Shown piece by piece: positions 34,600 to 43,750 of a stretch of 64,000 nucleotides of DNA. Numbering within the stretch: position 1 is the first letter of the stretch; every line of letters begins with the position of its first letter. The stretch covers positions 1 through 64,000 of the forward strand of contig NZ_FOAV01000007.1 in the NCBI RefSeq assembly GCF_900109745.1. The letters are read 5' to 3'. This DNA is from Roseateles sp. YR242 (GTDB taxonomy: Bacteria > Pseudomonadota > Gammaproteobacteria > Burkholderiales > Burkholderiaceae_C). The translations under genes and the position numbers were made by a program. The notes under the pieces are model-generated. The model worked only from the letters and a program-made list of their open reading frames with translations, ran no database searches and was not told where the DNA came from.

Positions 34600-36498
34600 T
34601 CAGAAGCCCTTCATGTCGTAGCGCAGGCCCACCCAGAACTGGCGGCCAAGGCCCTGGTAGTCACGCACCGGCTGCACGTCGCGGTCGGCGGCGTTGAGCA
34701 GCTTGGTCTCCAGGCGCCACTGCGGCAGGAAGCGCCAGCTGGCGCGCAGGTCCAGCAAGGCGTAGCCGCCCAGCGGCTCCGTGGTGTCCGGACGGGCGCC
34801 GACGTCGGTCAGCGTCGCCCCCACACTCCACACACCCGGCGAATAGTCGGCCGACACGCTTTCCTGATGGGCGGCGCGGCGCGCCAGGCGGGCGCCGGAC
34901 AGTGAGTCGCGGGCGTCCAGGAAGTCGACGGTGGCGTGCAGGCTCAGGTCGCCGAAGCGGTGGCCGCCCAACAGGCTCACGCCCTTGAGCAGGGCGCGGG
35001 AGGTGTTGTTGGCGCAGCCACCGTAGCCGTCCGGGCAGGTGGTGCCCGTGCTGTCGGGGTCATAACCGATCAGGTTGCGGACCTTGTTGCGATAGACCGT
35101 GGCCGACGCCTGGCTGGAACCGGACTGCCAGTTCAGGCCAAGCTCCACGCTGCGACCTTGCTCGGGCTTGATGGTTCTCACGCCGTAGTAAGGGTAGTAG
35201 AGGTCGTTGAAGGTCGGTGCGCGGAAGCTGGTGCCGGCCAGGGCGCGCAGCTTCAGCGTGGAACTCAGCGCGTAGCTGACACCCAGGCCGCCAGTGGTGT
35301 GGGTGCCGTAGGCGGAGTTGTCGTCGCTGCGCAGGCTCGCCTCCAGCGACGCAGGGCCGAAGCCACCGGTGTAGCCGGCGAAGTAGCCGTTGTTGGTGCG
35401 CTTGGGCACGTCGCCATAACCGTCGGCCTGCACCGTCTCGCCCACGCGTTCATAACCCAGCACGAGCTGCTGGCCCGGGGCGAGTTGCAGGGCGTTCTGC
35501 CAGGTGAACTGATCGCGGTCTGTCTTGAAGCGGGCCAACTCGGTGCCGCCGCTGCGCGAGTCGTCCGTGTTGCGGGCCACCTGCAGCGAGGTGGTCCACA
35601 GGGTGTTGACGACGCCGCGGTAGTCAGCCGAGATCTGACGCGTCTTCAGATGGTTGCGGAAATCCGGCGTGTTGTCGGGCAGGTAGTCCGGCGCCAGGTA
35701 TTCACTGCTGTCGTACTGGTTGTTGAGCTTGCTCTGGGTGGCGCTGATACCGATGCGATGGCCTTGCACCGGGGTGAAGCCCAGACGTGCGGTGGCGACG
35801 GTGCGGCGGAAGCCGTCGTCGTCCGGGTTGTAGTTGCCGTACTGGTCGTTGGGGCGTACGGCGGAGACACCGCGCGAGGTCTCGCGGCCGAGGCTGGCGG
35901 CGTAGTCGAAACCGCCCTGGGCACCGCTGATGCCGATGTTGCCTTCCCGCGAGCGGTAGTCGCCGACGGCGACGTTGGCCGTGATATTCAGCGGGCCCTG
36001 GCCCTTCTTCGTGAAGATCTGGATCACGCCACCCACGGCGTCCGCGCCGTACAGGCCGGAGGCGGGGCCGCGCAGGACTTCGATGTGGTCGATGTCGCCC
36101 AGGCTCATCGCTTCGAAGGCCGCCTGGCCCAGGGTGGCCGAACCGACCCGCACACCGTCGATCATCACGACGGTGCTGCTGGTGCCGGCGCCACGCAGCA
36201 GGTAACCCGAGCTCTGGCCAGGGCCGCCGGCGCGGGTGATCTGCAGGCCGGCGTAGCGGCGCAGCACGTCTTCGACGGAATCGGCACCGCTGTCGCGCAG
36301 GCTGTCGGCGTCGATCAGCACCACGTCAGCGGCGCTGTCCTTCAGCGGCTGCGCTTCACGGGTGCCGACGACGATGACCGGTTGCAAGGCGGTGGTCGCG
36401 GTATTGGTGGCCTGGGCAAACACCGGCGAGATCGCGGCGGGCAGCAGCAGGGACAGGGCAACGGCGCGCGGGACGGCGCGCAGGATGGGAGATTTCAT
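34600..36498 (-). CDS. btuB: TonB-dependent receptor, BtuB-type (cobalamin uptake)
   Basis: 632 aa outer-membrane barrel. Signal peptide MKSPILRAVPRAVALSLLLP, cut after FAQA. TonB-box-like VIVVGTRE is followed by the plug (DSGADSVEDVLRRYAGLQIT, then VEVLRGP-type IEVLRGPASGLYGADAVGGV). The barrel ends with the aromatic C-terminus FWVGLRYDMKGF. The gene lies behind a cobalamin riboswitch, which supports corrinoid transport across the outer membrane. I start at 36498; the open frame upstream is riboswitch RNA, not protein. No BtuCDF or cob genes are next to it. Confidence 0.9.
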   Translation of the reverse strand: MKSPILRAVPRAVALSLLLPAAISPVFAQATNTATTALQPVIVVGTREAQPLKDSAADVVLIDADSLRDSGADSVEDVLRRYAGLQITRAGGPGQSSGYLLRGAGTSSTVVMIDGVRVGSATLGQAAFEAMSLGDIDHIEVLRGPASGLYGADAVGGVIQIFTKKGQGPLNITANVAVGDYRSREGNIGISGAQGGFDYAASLGRETSRGVSAVRPNDQYGNYNPDDDGFRRTVATARLGFTPVQGHRIGISATQSKLNNQYDSSEYLAPDYLPDNTPDFRNHLKTRQISADYRGVVNTLWTTSLQVARNTDDSRSGGTELARFKTDRDQFTWQNALQLAPGQQLVLGYERVGETVQADGYGDVPKRTNNGYFAGYTGGFGPASLEASLRSDDNSAYGTHTTGGLGVSYALSSTLKLRALAGTSFRAPTFNDLYYPYYGVRTIKPEQGRSVELGLNWQSGSSQASATVYRNKVRNLIGYDPDSTGTTCPDGYGGCANNTSRALLKGVSLLGGHRFGDLSLHATVDFLDARDSLSGARLARRAAHQESVSADYSPGVWSVGATLTDVGARPDTTEPLGGYALLDLRASWRFLPQWRLETKLLNAADRDVQPVRDYQGLGRQFWVGLRYDMKGF

Positions 36499-36595
36499 GG
36501 GGCAGAGGGGGGACAGCAAAACGCAAGGTGACCGCTTCCCCGCGGTCGGATGCGAACATGGCCTCGCGCGCGGGGGCGCGGCGAGGTCGCCTGTT

Positions 36596-36815
36596 GGCCG
36601 GTATCCGGGCTGGCGGAAGAGGGCGCTCGCGTGGCCTTCCCAGCGGTCTACGCCAGTGGCCATGGACGCAAGCGGCGTGATGCCGGGCATGGGGCCCGGC
36701 ACGACGCCCTCCGCTTACCGTTGCGGGGGCAGCTCAGGTTGGGGCGGCTTCGCCCTTCCTGATTCCCGTTGAACTGCGCCAGCCGGACGGCTGGGCGCGA
36801 GCACCAACGCCGGGA
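36596..36815 (-). promoter_or_regulatory. Cobalamin (B12) riboswitch
   Basis: Read on the minus strand, the leader has GTTGGTGCTCGC, AACGGGAATCAGG, the B12 box AGCTGCCCCCGCAACGGTAA, then ACTGGCGTAGACCGCTGGGAAGGC and the closing CCAGCCCGGATACCGG. These are the conserved elements of the adenosylcobalamin riboswitch, in order. It ends about 100 bases before the btuB-like start, so it most likely represses that gene when B12 is plentiful. Confidence 0.95.
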
Positions 36816-36868
36816 ATGATATCGAGATGGGTGCACGGCCGATGTGGCGTGCGCGCCACCGGGGCCCC

Positions 36869-37498
36869 TTACTCCAGGTAGTGGCCCATGCGCTTGCGCT
36901 TGGTCTCGAGGTAGCGCTCGTTGTGCGGATTCGACGGAATGCGGATGGGCACCAGGGCTTCGACCTCGATGCCGCCCTTCACCAACGCATCCACCTTCTG
37001 CGGGTTGTTGGTGATGAGCTTGACGCTGCTGATGCCCAGCATGCAGAGGATGTCGATGGCGTCCGCATAGTCCCGGGCGTCTTCGGCATGGCCGAGCTGC
37101 AGGTTGGCGTCGATGGTGTCCACGCCGGCTTCCTGCAGCGCATAGGCGCGCAGCTTTTCCACCAGACCAATGCCCCGGCCTTCATGGCCGCGCATGTAGA
37201 TGACCACGCCGCCTTCTTCCTTGGAGATCAGGTCCAGCGCCGCATGCAGTTGTGGGCCGCAGTCACAGCGCAGGGATTGAAAGACGTCGCCGGTCAGGCA
37301 TTCGCTGTGCAGGCGCAACAAGCCCCCGCGAGCCTTCAGCGGGCCGACGGAGAGGACCAGGTGCTCCGAGCCGGAGGTGGGGCTGCGGAAGGCGCGTGCC
37401 TGGAAATCACCCATGGGGGACGGCAGATGCACCACTTCCCACTCCTGCGCACCTTGGGACGCCAAGGGGATCTTTTCACAGTGATTCACAACAGCCAT
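36869..37498 (-). CDS. ribA: GTP cyclohydrolase II
   Basis: 209 aa. It catalyses the first step of riboflavin synthesis, GTP to 2,5-diamino-6-ribosylamino-pyrimidinone phosphate. Zinc ligands are Cys 67, 78 and 80 (SECLTGDVFQSLRCDCG); the GTP-contacting loop is YMRGHEGRGIGL, and DANLQLGHAEDARDY follows. Length is that of stand-alone RibA, without a RibB domain. The start at MAVVNHCEKIPL fits the family; three extra codons upstream are possible. No FMN riboswitch is visible. It ends about 50 bases before the predicted riboswitch promoter region on the same strand. Confidence 0.95.
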   Translation of the reverse strand: MAVVNHCEKIPLASQGAQEWEVVHLPSPMGDFQARAFRSPTSGSEHLVLSVGPLKARGGLLRLHSECLTGDVFQSLRCDCGPQLHAALDLISKEEGGVVIYMRGHEGRGIGLVEKLRAYALQEAGVDTIDANLQLGHAEDARDYADAIDILCMLGISSVKLITNNPQKVDALVKGGIEVEALVPIRIPSNPHNERYLETKRKRMGHYLE

Positions 37499-37741
37499 CT
37501 TCAACACCCAATCACAACGGTCACGGCGGCAAAAAGCCGGGGAAACCCGAGAATTTAACTCCGTTCAGCCTACACCTGCCGTCAAGGGGGTGCTTGTCGC
37601 CCTGGTTGGGGCGTGGCGTCGCCCGGGTGTTCACCCGGTTGGCGCACGGCTTGCCCCTCGTTCAGGCGCGTTGCGGGGTCCCCGGGATGTCGGGTTCCCA
37701 GCCCTGTGGTAGCTTGATGCTTCGTCCTCCGGGAGACCGAT

Positions 37742-39292
37742 ATGCGGCTGCTTTCCGATCTGCGGGTAGGTTTGCGTCTGGGCCTGGGCTTTGGCCTGCT
37801 GCTTCTGCTGATGTTGGCGATGGGCGTGTTCTCCGTCAGTCGCGTGAGCACGGTGGAGAGCAAGGTCGAGGATCTGGCGACGAACTGGCTGCCCAGCACC
37901 CAGCAACTGGCCAGCATCAATGAGTTGCTCAACCAGATGCGCCGGGCCGAGCTGCAGATGCTGCTGGGGGGTGATGCCAAGGCCTTGCAGGACGAGGCCA
38001 ACCGGCTCAGTACCCAATGGGGGAAGCTGCCGGATCTGGTCAAGGCCTACGACCTGAACGTGGACAGCCCGCGTGAGCGCGAGCTGTTCGATGAGCTCAA
38101 GCGGCGGATCGAGGCCTACCGGGGGGTGCAGAACCGTCTGGTGGCGCTGATCACGGACAACCAGCACGATCAGGCCATGGCGCTGCAGCGCAGCGAATCC
38201 CGGACCGCGTTCCGCGCCACGACCGAGTCGCTGGGGCAATTGATCCAGATCAACGATGAGGGCGCGAAACTGGCGCATCAGCATGCCCAAGAGAGCTATC
38301 AGTCGGTGATCTGGGCCATCTGGTCCATGGTGGCCGTGGCGATTGCCTTGGGTGCGGTGATTGGCTGGTTGCTGACCCGCTCTCTGACGCAACCTTTGCA
38401 GCAGGCTTCGCAGACGGCGGATCGCATCGCCGACGGTGACCTGACCGATGTGGTGATTCCCACGCGCAGCGACGAGCTGGGTGACCTGCTGCGAGCGTTG
38501 GGCCGGATGCGCGAGGCCTTGCATCGCTCGGTGTCTGCCGTGCGGGACAGTGCGCACCAGATTGCCGAGGCCAGCCGGGAGGTGGCGGTGGGCAGCACGG
38601 ATCTTTCCGCGCGCACCGAGCAGACGGCCTCGAATCTGGAGCAGACCTCGGCGGCGATGCATCAGCTGACCGATGCCGCGCGCCAGAGCGCCACATCGGC
38701 GCAGGAAGCCAGCAGCCTGGCGCGGGAGGCCGCTGGTGTGGCCCAGCAGGGCGGCAGCATGGTGGGCCAGGTGGTGGACACGATGGAAGGCATCCAGCAG
38801 TCCTCCCGGCGCATTGCCGACATCATCGGCGTGATCGACAGCATCGCTTTCCAGACCAACATCCTCGCGCTGAATGCGGCGGTGGAGGCTGCACGGGCGG
38901 GCGAGCAGGGGCGGGGCTTTGCGGTGGTGGCTGCCGAGGTGCGCACCTTGGCGCAGCGCAGCGCGCAGGCCGCGCGGGAGATCAAGTCACTGATCACCAC
39001 CTCGGTGGAGCAGGTGGAGAACGGCTCGCGCATTGTGGGCAACACCGGCGACACCATGACCCAACTGGTCCAGGCGGTGGACCGGGTGAGCCAGCTGATT
39101 GCCGAGATCGCTGGCAGCGTTGGCAGCCAGACGCAGAGCCTGACCGAGGTCAACGCCGCCGTCACGCATCTCGACGGCATGACCCAGCAGAACGCCGCCC
39201 TCGTGGAGCAATCCGCCGCCGCCGCCGAGTCCTTGAAGGACCAGGCGGCACGGCTGGCGCAGGTGGTGGGAAGGTTCAGGCTGGCGGGGTGA
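37742..39292 (+). CDS. Methyl-accepting chemotaxis protein
   Basis: 516 aa. TM1 8-31 and TM2 about 192-212 bracket a periplasmic four-helix-bundle (4HB_MCP) sensor of about 160 residues. HAMP follows (LTQPLQQASQTADRIADGDL), then the cytoplasmic signalling hairpin with the invariant tip IAFQTNILALNAAVEAARAG near 368-390. There is no C-terminal pentapeptide tether for CheR/CheB. The ribosome binding site is GGGAG. It is a single gene; its ligand is unknown. Confidence 0.95.
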   Translation: MRLLSDLRVGLRLGLGFGLLLLLMLAMGVFSVSRVSTVESKVEDLATNWLPSTQQLASINELLNQMRRAELQMLLGGDAKALQDEANRLSTQWGKLPDLVKAYDLNVDSPRERELFDELKRRIEAYRGVQNRLVALITDNQHDQAMALQRSESRTAFRATTESLGQLIQINDEGAKLAHQHAQESYQSVIWAIWSMVAVAIALGAVIGWLLTRSLTQPLQQASQTADRIADGDLTDVVIPTRSDELGDLLRALGRMREALHRSVSAVRDSAHQIAEASREVAVGSTDLSARTEQTASNLEQTSAAMHQLTDAARQSATSAQEASSLAREAAGVAQQGGSMVGQVVDTMEGIQQSSRRIADIIGVIDSIAFQTNILALNAAVEAARAGEQGRGFAVVAAEVRTLAQRSAQAAREIKSLITTSVEQVENGSRIVGNTGDTMTQLVQAVDRVSQLIAEIAGSVGSQTQSLTEVNAAVTHLDGMTQQNAALVEQSAAAAESLKDQAARLAQVVGRFRLAG

Positions 39293-39447
39293 TCCGGCAT
39301 GCAGACACATCGACAAGACTCGTGCTGCTGATAAGCCTTTTGAACTGCGAACCGTATTGAGAGGTCGAGTGACTGAGCGCACCGGTGAGCCAGGCACAAA
39401 GCGTTGTCCGACTCCCTATAGGTCTTGGACAGGCTTGGTACACGCTT

Positions 39448-39606
39448 ATGAAGTTCAAACGGTTTGCTCTTCAAACGCTTGCTGCGGCCCTTGTTATCGG
39501 CGTGGCTGGCTACCTAGTTTTTAGGCAGCCCGGTGTGCGCGACATGCAAAAGACCATTGAGACCGCCATTCTTGAGCAACGAACCCTGGCAACGCGCAAG
39601 CGTTGA
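39448..39606 (+). CDS. Small membrane-anchored protein, 52 aa
   Basis: Reads MKFKRFALQTLAAALVIGVA, then GYLVFRQPGVRDMQKTIETA and a basic end. It has one N-terminal hydrophobic helix and a short charged tail. There is no strong ribosome binding site. A good terminator follows immediately (39613-39641), which supports expression, but that hairpin could serve the opposite gene. Unknown family. Confidence 0.4.
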   Translation: MKFKRFALQTLAAALVIGVAGYLVFRQPGVRDMQKTIETAILEQRTLATRKR

Positions 39607-39612
39607 TCCAAT

Positions 39613-39641
39613 AAAAAACCCGGCTTGAAGGCCGGGTTTTT
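39613..39641. terminator. Bidirectional rho-independent terminator
   Basis: AAAAACCCGGC / GCCGGGTTTTT with loop TTGAAG, and T or A runs on both sides. It separates the small ORF from the convergent peptide transporter gene. Confidence 0.85.
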
Positions 39642-39660
39642 GGTTCGACGAGGTGCAGCC

Positions 39661-41205
39661 TCAGCGCACGCCGTGCATCAGCTTCTTCATCCACGGATTC
39701 AGCAGCATCAGCAGCAGCCCGGCCCCGATGGGGATCAGCGTGAAGATCAGGAAGAAGATCGACATCGAGTAGGTCTCGGAGATCTTGTCGATGTATGCAC
39801 CGCTGAAGCCGGCCAGCCAGTTGGCGACGGCAGCATTCACGAACCAGACGCCGAACATCAGGCCCAGCAGGCGTGCAGGTGCCAGCTTGGAGATGTAGGA
39901 CAGGCCCACCGGCGACAGGCACAGCTCACCCATGGTGTGCAGCAGGTACGCCAGCGTCAGGTAGACCATGCTGATCTGCGCCGTCTTGGCGCCCTGCGGA
40001 ATACCGGACGCACCGTACGACAGCGCCGCAAAACCCAGCCCCAGCAGCACCAGACCCAGGCCGAACTTCACCGGGCCACTCGGGTTCCAGTAACGCGCCC
40101 ACATCTTGGAAAACATCGGCGCCAGGATCACCAGGAAGAAGGAGTTCAACACGCCAAACCAGGTGGCCGGGATCTCCGACTGGTCAAAGCCGAACTCACG
40201 GCCCAGCATCCACAGCGCCAATGCCCAGATCAGGCCCAGGGCCAGCACCAACAGCAGGTTGGACGTCAGGTACCGCTTGCCGGTGCCGCGCATCAGCTGG
40301 ATCAGCAGCGCACTCAGGATGGCCACCGGGATCAGCGTCATCAGCGAGTTGGCGATCTTGAAGATCGTGCCACTGGTGCCCACCAACGTGCGGTCGGTGT
40401 AATCCGCCGCGAAGATGGTCATCGAACCACCGGCCTGCTCGAAGGCAAACCAGAAGAAGATGGTGAAGAACGAGAACACGCAGATGGCGATCAGGCGGTC
40501 GCGCACCACGTTGGCCGGCGTGTCGTCCGTGGCTGCCGCCGCAGCGGCGGCCGTCTTGGTGTTCTTGTCCGGCGGTGCACCGATGTCGCCAAAGATGCCC
40601 TGGCCCAGGTAGAACTGCAGCGCCCCCAGCAGCATGAAGACAGCGGCCAGGCCGAAACCGAAGTGCCAGGAAATCTTCTCGCCGATGTAGCCGCACAGCG
40701 AGATACCGAAGAAGGCACCTGCGTTCACGCCCATGTAGAACAGCGTGTAGCCACCGTCACGTGCGCCTTCGTTGTCCTTGCCATACAGCTGGCCAACGAT
40801 GGCCGAGATGTTGGGCTTGAACAGGCCCGTGCCCAGGATCACCAGGCCCAGACCCAGGAAGAAACTGACCCGGGTGTCGAAGAACAGCGAGATGTGGCCC
40901 GCCGCAATGATGAAACCGCCCAGCACCACCGCGCGGCGTGTGCCCAGGATGCGGTCGGCCAGGTAGCCACCCAGAATGGGCGTCAGGTACACCAGCATCG
41001 TGTACCAGCCATACAGGCTGGTCGCTTCCTCACGGGTCCAGCCCCAGCCGCCCTTGGCCACCTCGGAGATGAGGTAGAGCACCAGCAGCGCACGCATGCC
41101 GTAATAAGAGAACCGCTCCCACATTTCTGTGAAGAACAAGACGAACAGGCTATCCGGTTGGCCGAGGATGGTATGCGGCAGGCCGGGGGTTTGAATTTTG
41201 TTCAA
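39661..41205 (-). CDS. POT-family proton-coupled oligopeptide transporter
   Basis: 514 aa with about 14 transmembrane helices. The proton-coupling motif ExxERFxYY is FTEMWERFSYYGM (25-37); further PTR signatures are LYGWYTMLVYLTPILGGYLA and TLFYMGVNAGAFFG. A central cytoplasmic loop contains KTAAAAAAATDD, probably flexible. It takes up di- and tripeptides across the inner membrane (DtpA/YdgR-like). It is single, with the metal ATPase gene 170 bases upstream on the same strand. Confidence 0.9.
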   Translation of the reverse strand: MNKIQTPGLPHTILGQPDSLFVLFFTEMWERFSYYGMRALLVLYLISEVAKGGWGWTREEATSLYGWYTMLVYLTPILGGYLADRILGTRRAVVLGGFIIAAGHISLFFDTRVSFFLGLGLVILGTGLFKPNISAIVGQLYGKDNEGARDGGYTLFYMGVNAGAFFGISLCGYIGEKISWHFGFGLAAVFMLLGALQFYLGQGIFGDIGAPPDKNTKTAAAAAAATDDTPANVVRDRLIAICVFSFFTIFFWFAFEQAGGSMTIFAADYTDRTLVGTSGTIFKIANSLMTLIPVAILSALLIQLMRGTGKRYLTSNLLLVLALGLIWALALWMLGREFGFDQSEIPATWFGVLNSFFLVILAPMFSKMWARYWNPSGPVKFGLGLVLLGLGFAALSYGASGIPQGAKTAQISMVYLTLAYLLHTMGELCLSPVGLSYISKLAPARLLGLMFGVWFVNAAVANWLAGFSGAYIDKISETYSMSIFFLIFTLIPIGAGLLLMLLNPWMKKLMHGVR

Positions 41206-41376
41206 ACGTCGCTCCGTGAAGGATCAAGAAGAACGGTGCCGCTGGGACCCTCAGGCGATCTTTTCGATCACTGGGGCCGCCAGCGGCAGGCGCGCTATTG
41301 TCCGAGAAAAGCCGCGCCGAACAGGTCTGCTGATATTAGGGGTGGCCCTAGGTGCTAAAGGTCAGGGATGAGGAAA

Positions 41377-43695
41377 TCAGGAGGCCGGGCGCTCCTCGCG
41401 CAACAGGCGCAAGCCGTTGAGCACCACCAGCAGGCTGGCGCCTGCATCGGCCAGCACCGCCAGCCAGAGTGAGCCCAGCCCGGCCAGGGTGAGTGCGGCC
41501 ACCACCACCTTCAGGCCGAGTGCCACCACGATGTTCTGTGTCAGCACGCGGGCGGTCCGCCTGGAGAGATCCAGCAGTGCCGGCAGTTGCGTCAGGTCAT
41601 CCCGCATCAGCGCGATGTCGGCGGTTTCCAAGGCGGTGGCGCTACCGGCGGCCCCCATGGCGATGGCGATGTCGGCGCGGGCCATGGCCGGGGCGTCGTT
41701 CACGCCGTCGCCCACCATGCCCACCGGCCCCTGGGCCGACAGCGAGGCCACCGCGTCGAGTTTGTCCTGCGGCAGCAAGGGCGCGTGCACGGCCGCCTCA
41801 GGCAGGCCCAGACGGGCAGCCATGGCCTGGGCGCTGGCGCGGTGGTCGCCGCTGAGCATCACCAGGGACAACCCCCGGGCCTTCAGCGCGGCCAGCGTGG
41901 CGGCAGCGGCCGGACGGGGCGTGTCTGCCAGCGCCAGCAGGGCCAGCACGGTGTGGTCTCGCATCAGCCAGACGAGGGTGTGTCCCTGGGCCTGCAAGGC
42001 AGCGGCTGCGGCGCGGGCCGGCTCGTTCATCGCCCCCTGCTGCTCGGCCAGGCGCTCGTTGCCCAGCGCATATCGGTGTTGATCGAGCTGCCCGATGACG
42101 CCCAGGCCGGGGTGATTCTGCAAATGGGCCACCGCGGCCAGTGCGCGCCCCGGCCGCTCGGCCTGCGCCGCCACGATGGCCTGGGCCAGAGGGTGAGCGC
42201 TACCCGCATCCAGGCTGGCGGCCAGATGCAGGGCATCGTCCGCGTGCAGGGAGGGATCGAGCGATTGCACCGTCACCAGGTTCGGCCGGCCCTCGGTGAG
42301 GGTGCCCGTCTTGTCCAGCGCCAGGGTGCGGAGCTGACGCACGCGTTCCAGGTAAAGCCCCCCCTTGATGAGGATGCCGCGCCGCGCGGCGGCCGCCAGG
42401 CCGCTGACGATGGTGACCGGCGTGGAGATGACCAGCGCACAAGGGCAGGCAATGACCAGCAGCACCAGGCCCTTGTACAGCCACTCATGCCAGCCGCCCC
42501 ACCCCAACAGGGGCGGCAGCACGGCCAACGCCAGTGCGAGCAGCACCACAGCCGGGGTGTACACCGCGGCAAAGCGGTCAATGAAGGCCTGGCTGGGGGC
42601 CCGCTGGGACTGGGCCTGTTGCACGGCTTGCGCCATGCGGTCCAGCAAGGTGTGCCCCTTGGTGGAGGTGACCTGCATGAGCAGCAGGCCATCACCATTG
42701 ACGCTGCCGGCGAGCAGTGGGTCGCCCGGGGCCTTGTCCACGGGCATGGCTTCGCCGGTCAGCGCAGCTTCATTCAGGCTGGAACGGCCTTGCGTCACTG
42801 TGCCGTCCAGGGGCACCCGCTCGCCCGGGGGCACTCGCAGCACCGCGCCCTGGGACACCTGTTCCACCGGTTGCCGTGCGAACTGGCCGTCCGGGGTCTG
42901 CAGCCAGGCAGTTTCTGGTGCCAACTGCGCCAGCGCACGAATGGCATCCCGGGCACGCGACAGGCTCAGGCTCTCGATCATCTCGGACAAGCCGAACAAC
43001 CAGACCACCATGGCCGCTTCGGGCCACTGGCCCAGCGCCACCGCGCCGATCACCGCCAGGCTCATCAGCAGATGGATATTGAGCGTGAAGCTGCGCAACG
43101 CGATCCAGCCCTTGCGCAAGGTGGGCAGGCCGCCCAGCAGCATGGTGGCCAAGGCCAGCGCGATGACCAGGGGACCGGACTCGTTCCAGCCTGCAAAGGC
43201 CAACGCCTCGGCGGCGACGGCCGCCAGGCCGGCGGCGGCCATGCGCCAGCGCAGGGAGGTGCTGATGGCTGGTTGCGCAGCGGGCGGCGGTGCGCTCCGG
43301 GCCATGGGTTCAGGGCGCATGCCGGTGTCCGCGATGGCGGCGCGCAACGCGGCGTCATCGGGCAGGCGGTGATGGATGTCCAGGATGCGGTTGATCAGGT
43401 CAAACTGCAGGGCCACCACGCCCTCCTGGCGCTGCAGGCGTCGCCGCAGCAGGCCCTCCTCGGTGGGGCAATCCATGCCGGCGATGAAGTAGCGGTGGTG
43501 GTTGGTACCAGCAAGTTCCGGCTCGGTGGGGGCCGCCGGTGCGGACGGTGCCACTGCCGCAGGGGCCGGGCCGCCACAGCAGGCGCCACCTTCGTGGGCG
43601 TGATGGTGGTGACCGTGGTCATGACCGTGACTGTGATCGTGCGGGTGGGTGTGATCCTCGACCTGCGGGCCGTGGGTGTGCTCATGCTGTGCCAT
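41377..43695 (-). CDS. P1B-type heavy-metal ATPase (Zn/Cd/Pb export, ZntA/CadA-like)
   Basis: 772 aa. A His-rich N-terminus (2-36, about 15 His) and CCGG are followed by an HMA-like domain with GMDCPTEE (73-80). The transport motif CPC is at 417-419, the phosphorylated Asp at DKTGTLT (461), and the late GDGVNDAPAM is present. The CPC motif with a GMDCxxEE domain points to Zn2+/Cd2+/Pb2+ efflux. The divergent MerR regulator and its typical 19-bp-spaced promoter support this. I start at 43695 because the promoter's -10 lies between it and the next upstream ATG (43722). Confidence 0.9.
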   Translation of the reverse strand: MAQHEHTHGPQVEDHTHPHDHSHGHDHGHHHHAHEGGACCGGPAPAAVAPSAPAAPTEPELAGTNHHRYFIAGMDCPTEEGLLRRRLQRQEGVVALQFDLINRILDIHHRLPDDAALRAAIADTGMRPEPMARSAPPPAAQPAISTSLRWRMAAAGLAAVAAEALAFAGWNESGPLVIALALATMLLGGLPTLRKGWIALRSFTLNIHLLMSLAVIGAVALGQWPEAAMVVWLFGLSEMIESLSLSRARDAIRALAQLAPETAWLQTPDGQFARQPVEQVSQGAVLRVPPGERVPLDGTVTQGRSSLNEAALTGEAMPVDKAPGDPLLAGSVNGDGLLLMQVTSTKGHTLLDRMAQAVQQAQSQRAPSQAFIDRFAAVYTPAVVLLALALAVLPPLLGWGGWHEWLYKGLVLLVIACPCALVISTPVTIVSGLAAAARRGILIKGGLYLERVRQLRTLALDKTGTLTEGRPNLVTVQSLDPSLHADDALHLAASLDAGSAHPLAQAIVAAQAERPGRALAAVAHLQNHPGLGVIGQLDQHRYALGNERLAEQQGAMNEPARAAAAALQAQGHTLVWLMRDHTVLALLALADTPRPAAAATLAALKARGLSLVMLSGDHRASAQAMAARLGLPEAAVHAPLLPQDKLDAVASLSAQGPVGMVGDGVNDAPAMARADIAIAMGAAGSATALETADIALMRDDLTQLPALLDLSRRTARVLTQNIVVALGLKVVVAALTLAGLGSLWLAVLADAGASLLVVLNGLRLLREERPAS

Positions 43696-43702
43696 GGGGG
43701 CT

Positions 43703-43733
43703 ATTGCACACGCTGTAGTCACTCCAGGGTCAA
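43703..43733 (-). promoter_or_regulatory. MerR-type promoter and operator of the metal ATPase gene
   Basis: On the minus strand, TTGACC (-35) and TGCAAT (-10) are separated by 19 bases that hold the dyad ACCCTGGAG-TGA-CTACAGCGT. An over-long 19-bp spacer with a central dyad is the hallmark of promoters that MerR proteins activate by DNA twisting. The layout resembles ZntR/CadR/PbrR operators. The predicted start of transcription falls on or next to the ATG at 43695. Confidence 0.85.
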
Positions 43734-43750
43734 GCAGCTATGCTGAGCTC

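Noticed and set aside
36596-36702. N-terminal extension of the btuB-like protein (start at 36702)
   Set aside because: The bases encode conserved riboswitch elements, and the signal peptide begins only at 36498.
37499-37741. FMN riboswitch upstream of ribA
   Set aside because: None of the conserved RFN-element boxes is present in the 243-base gap.
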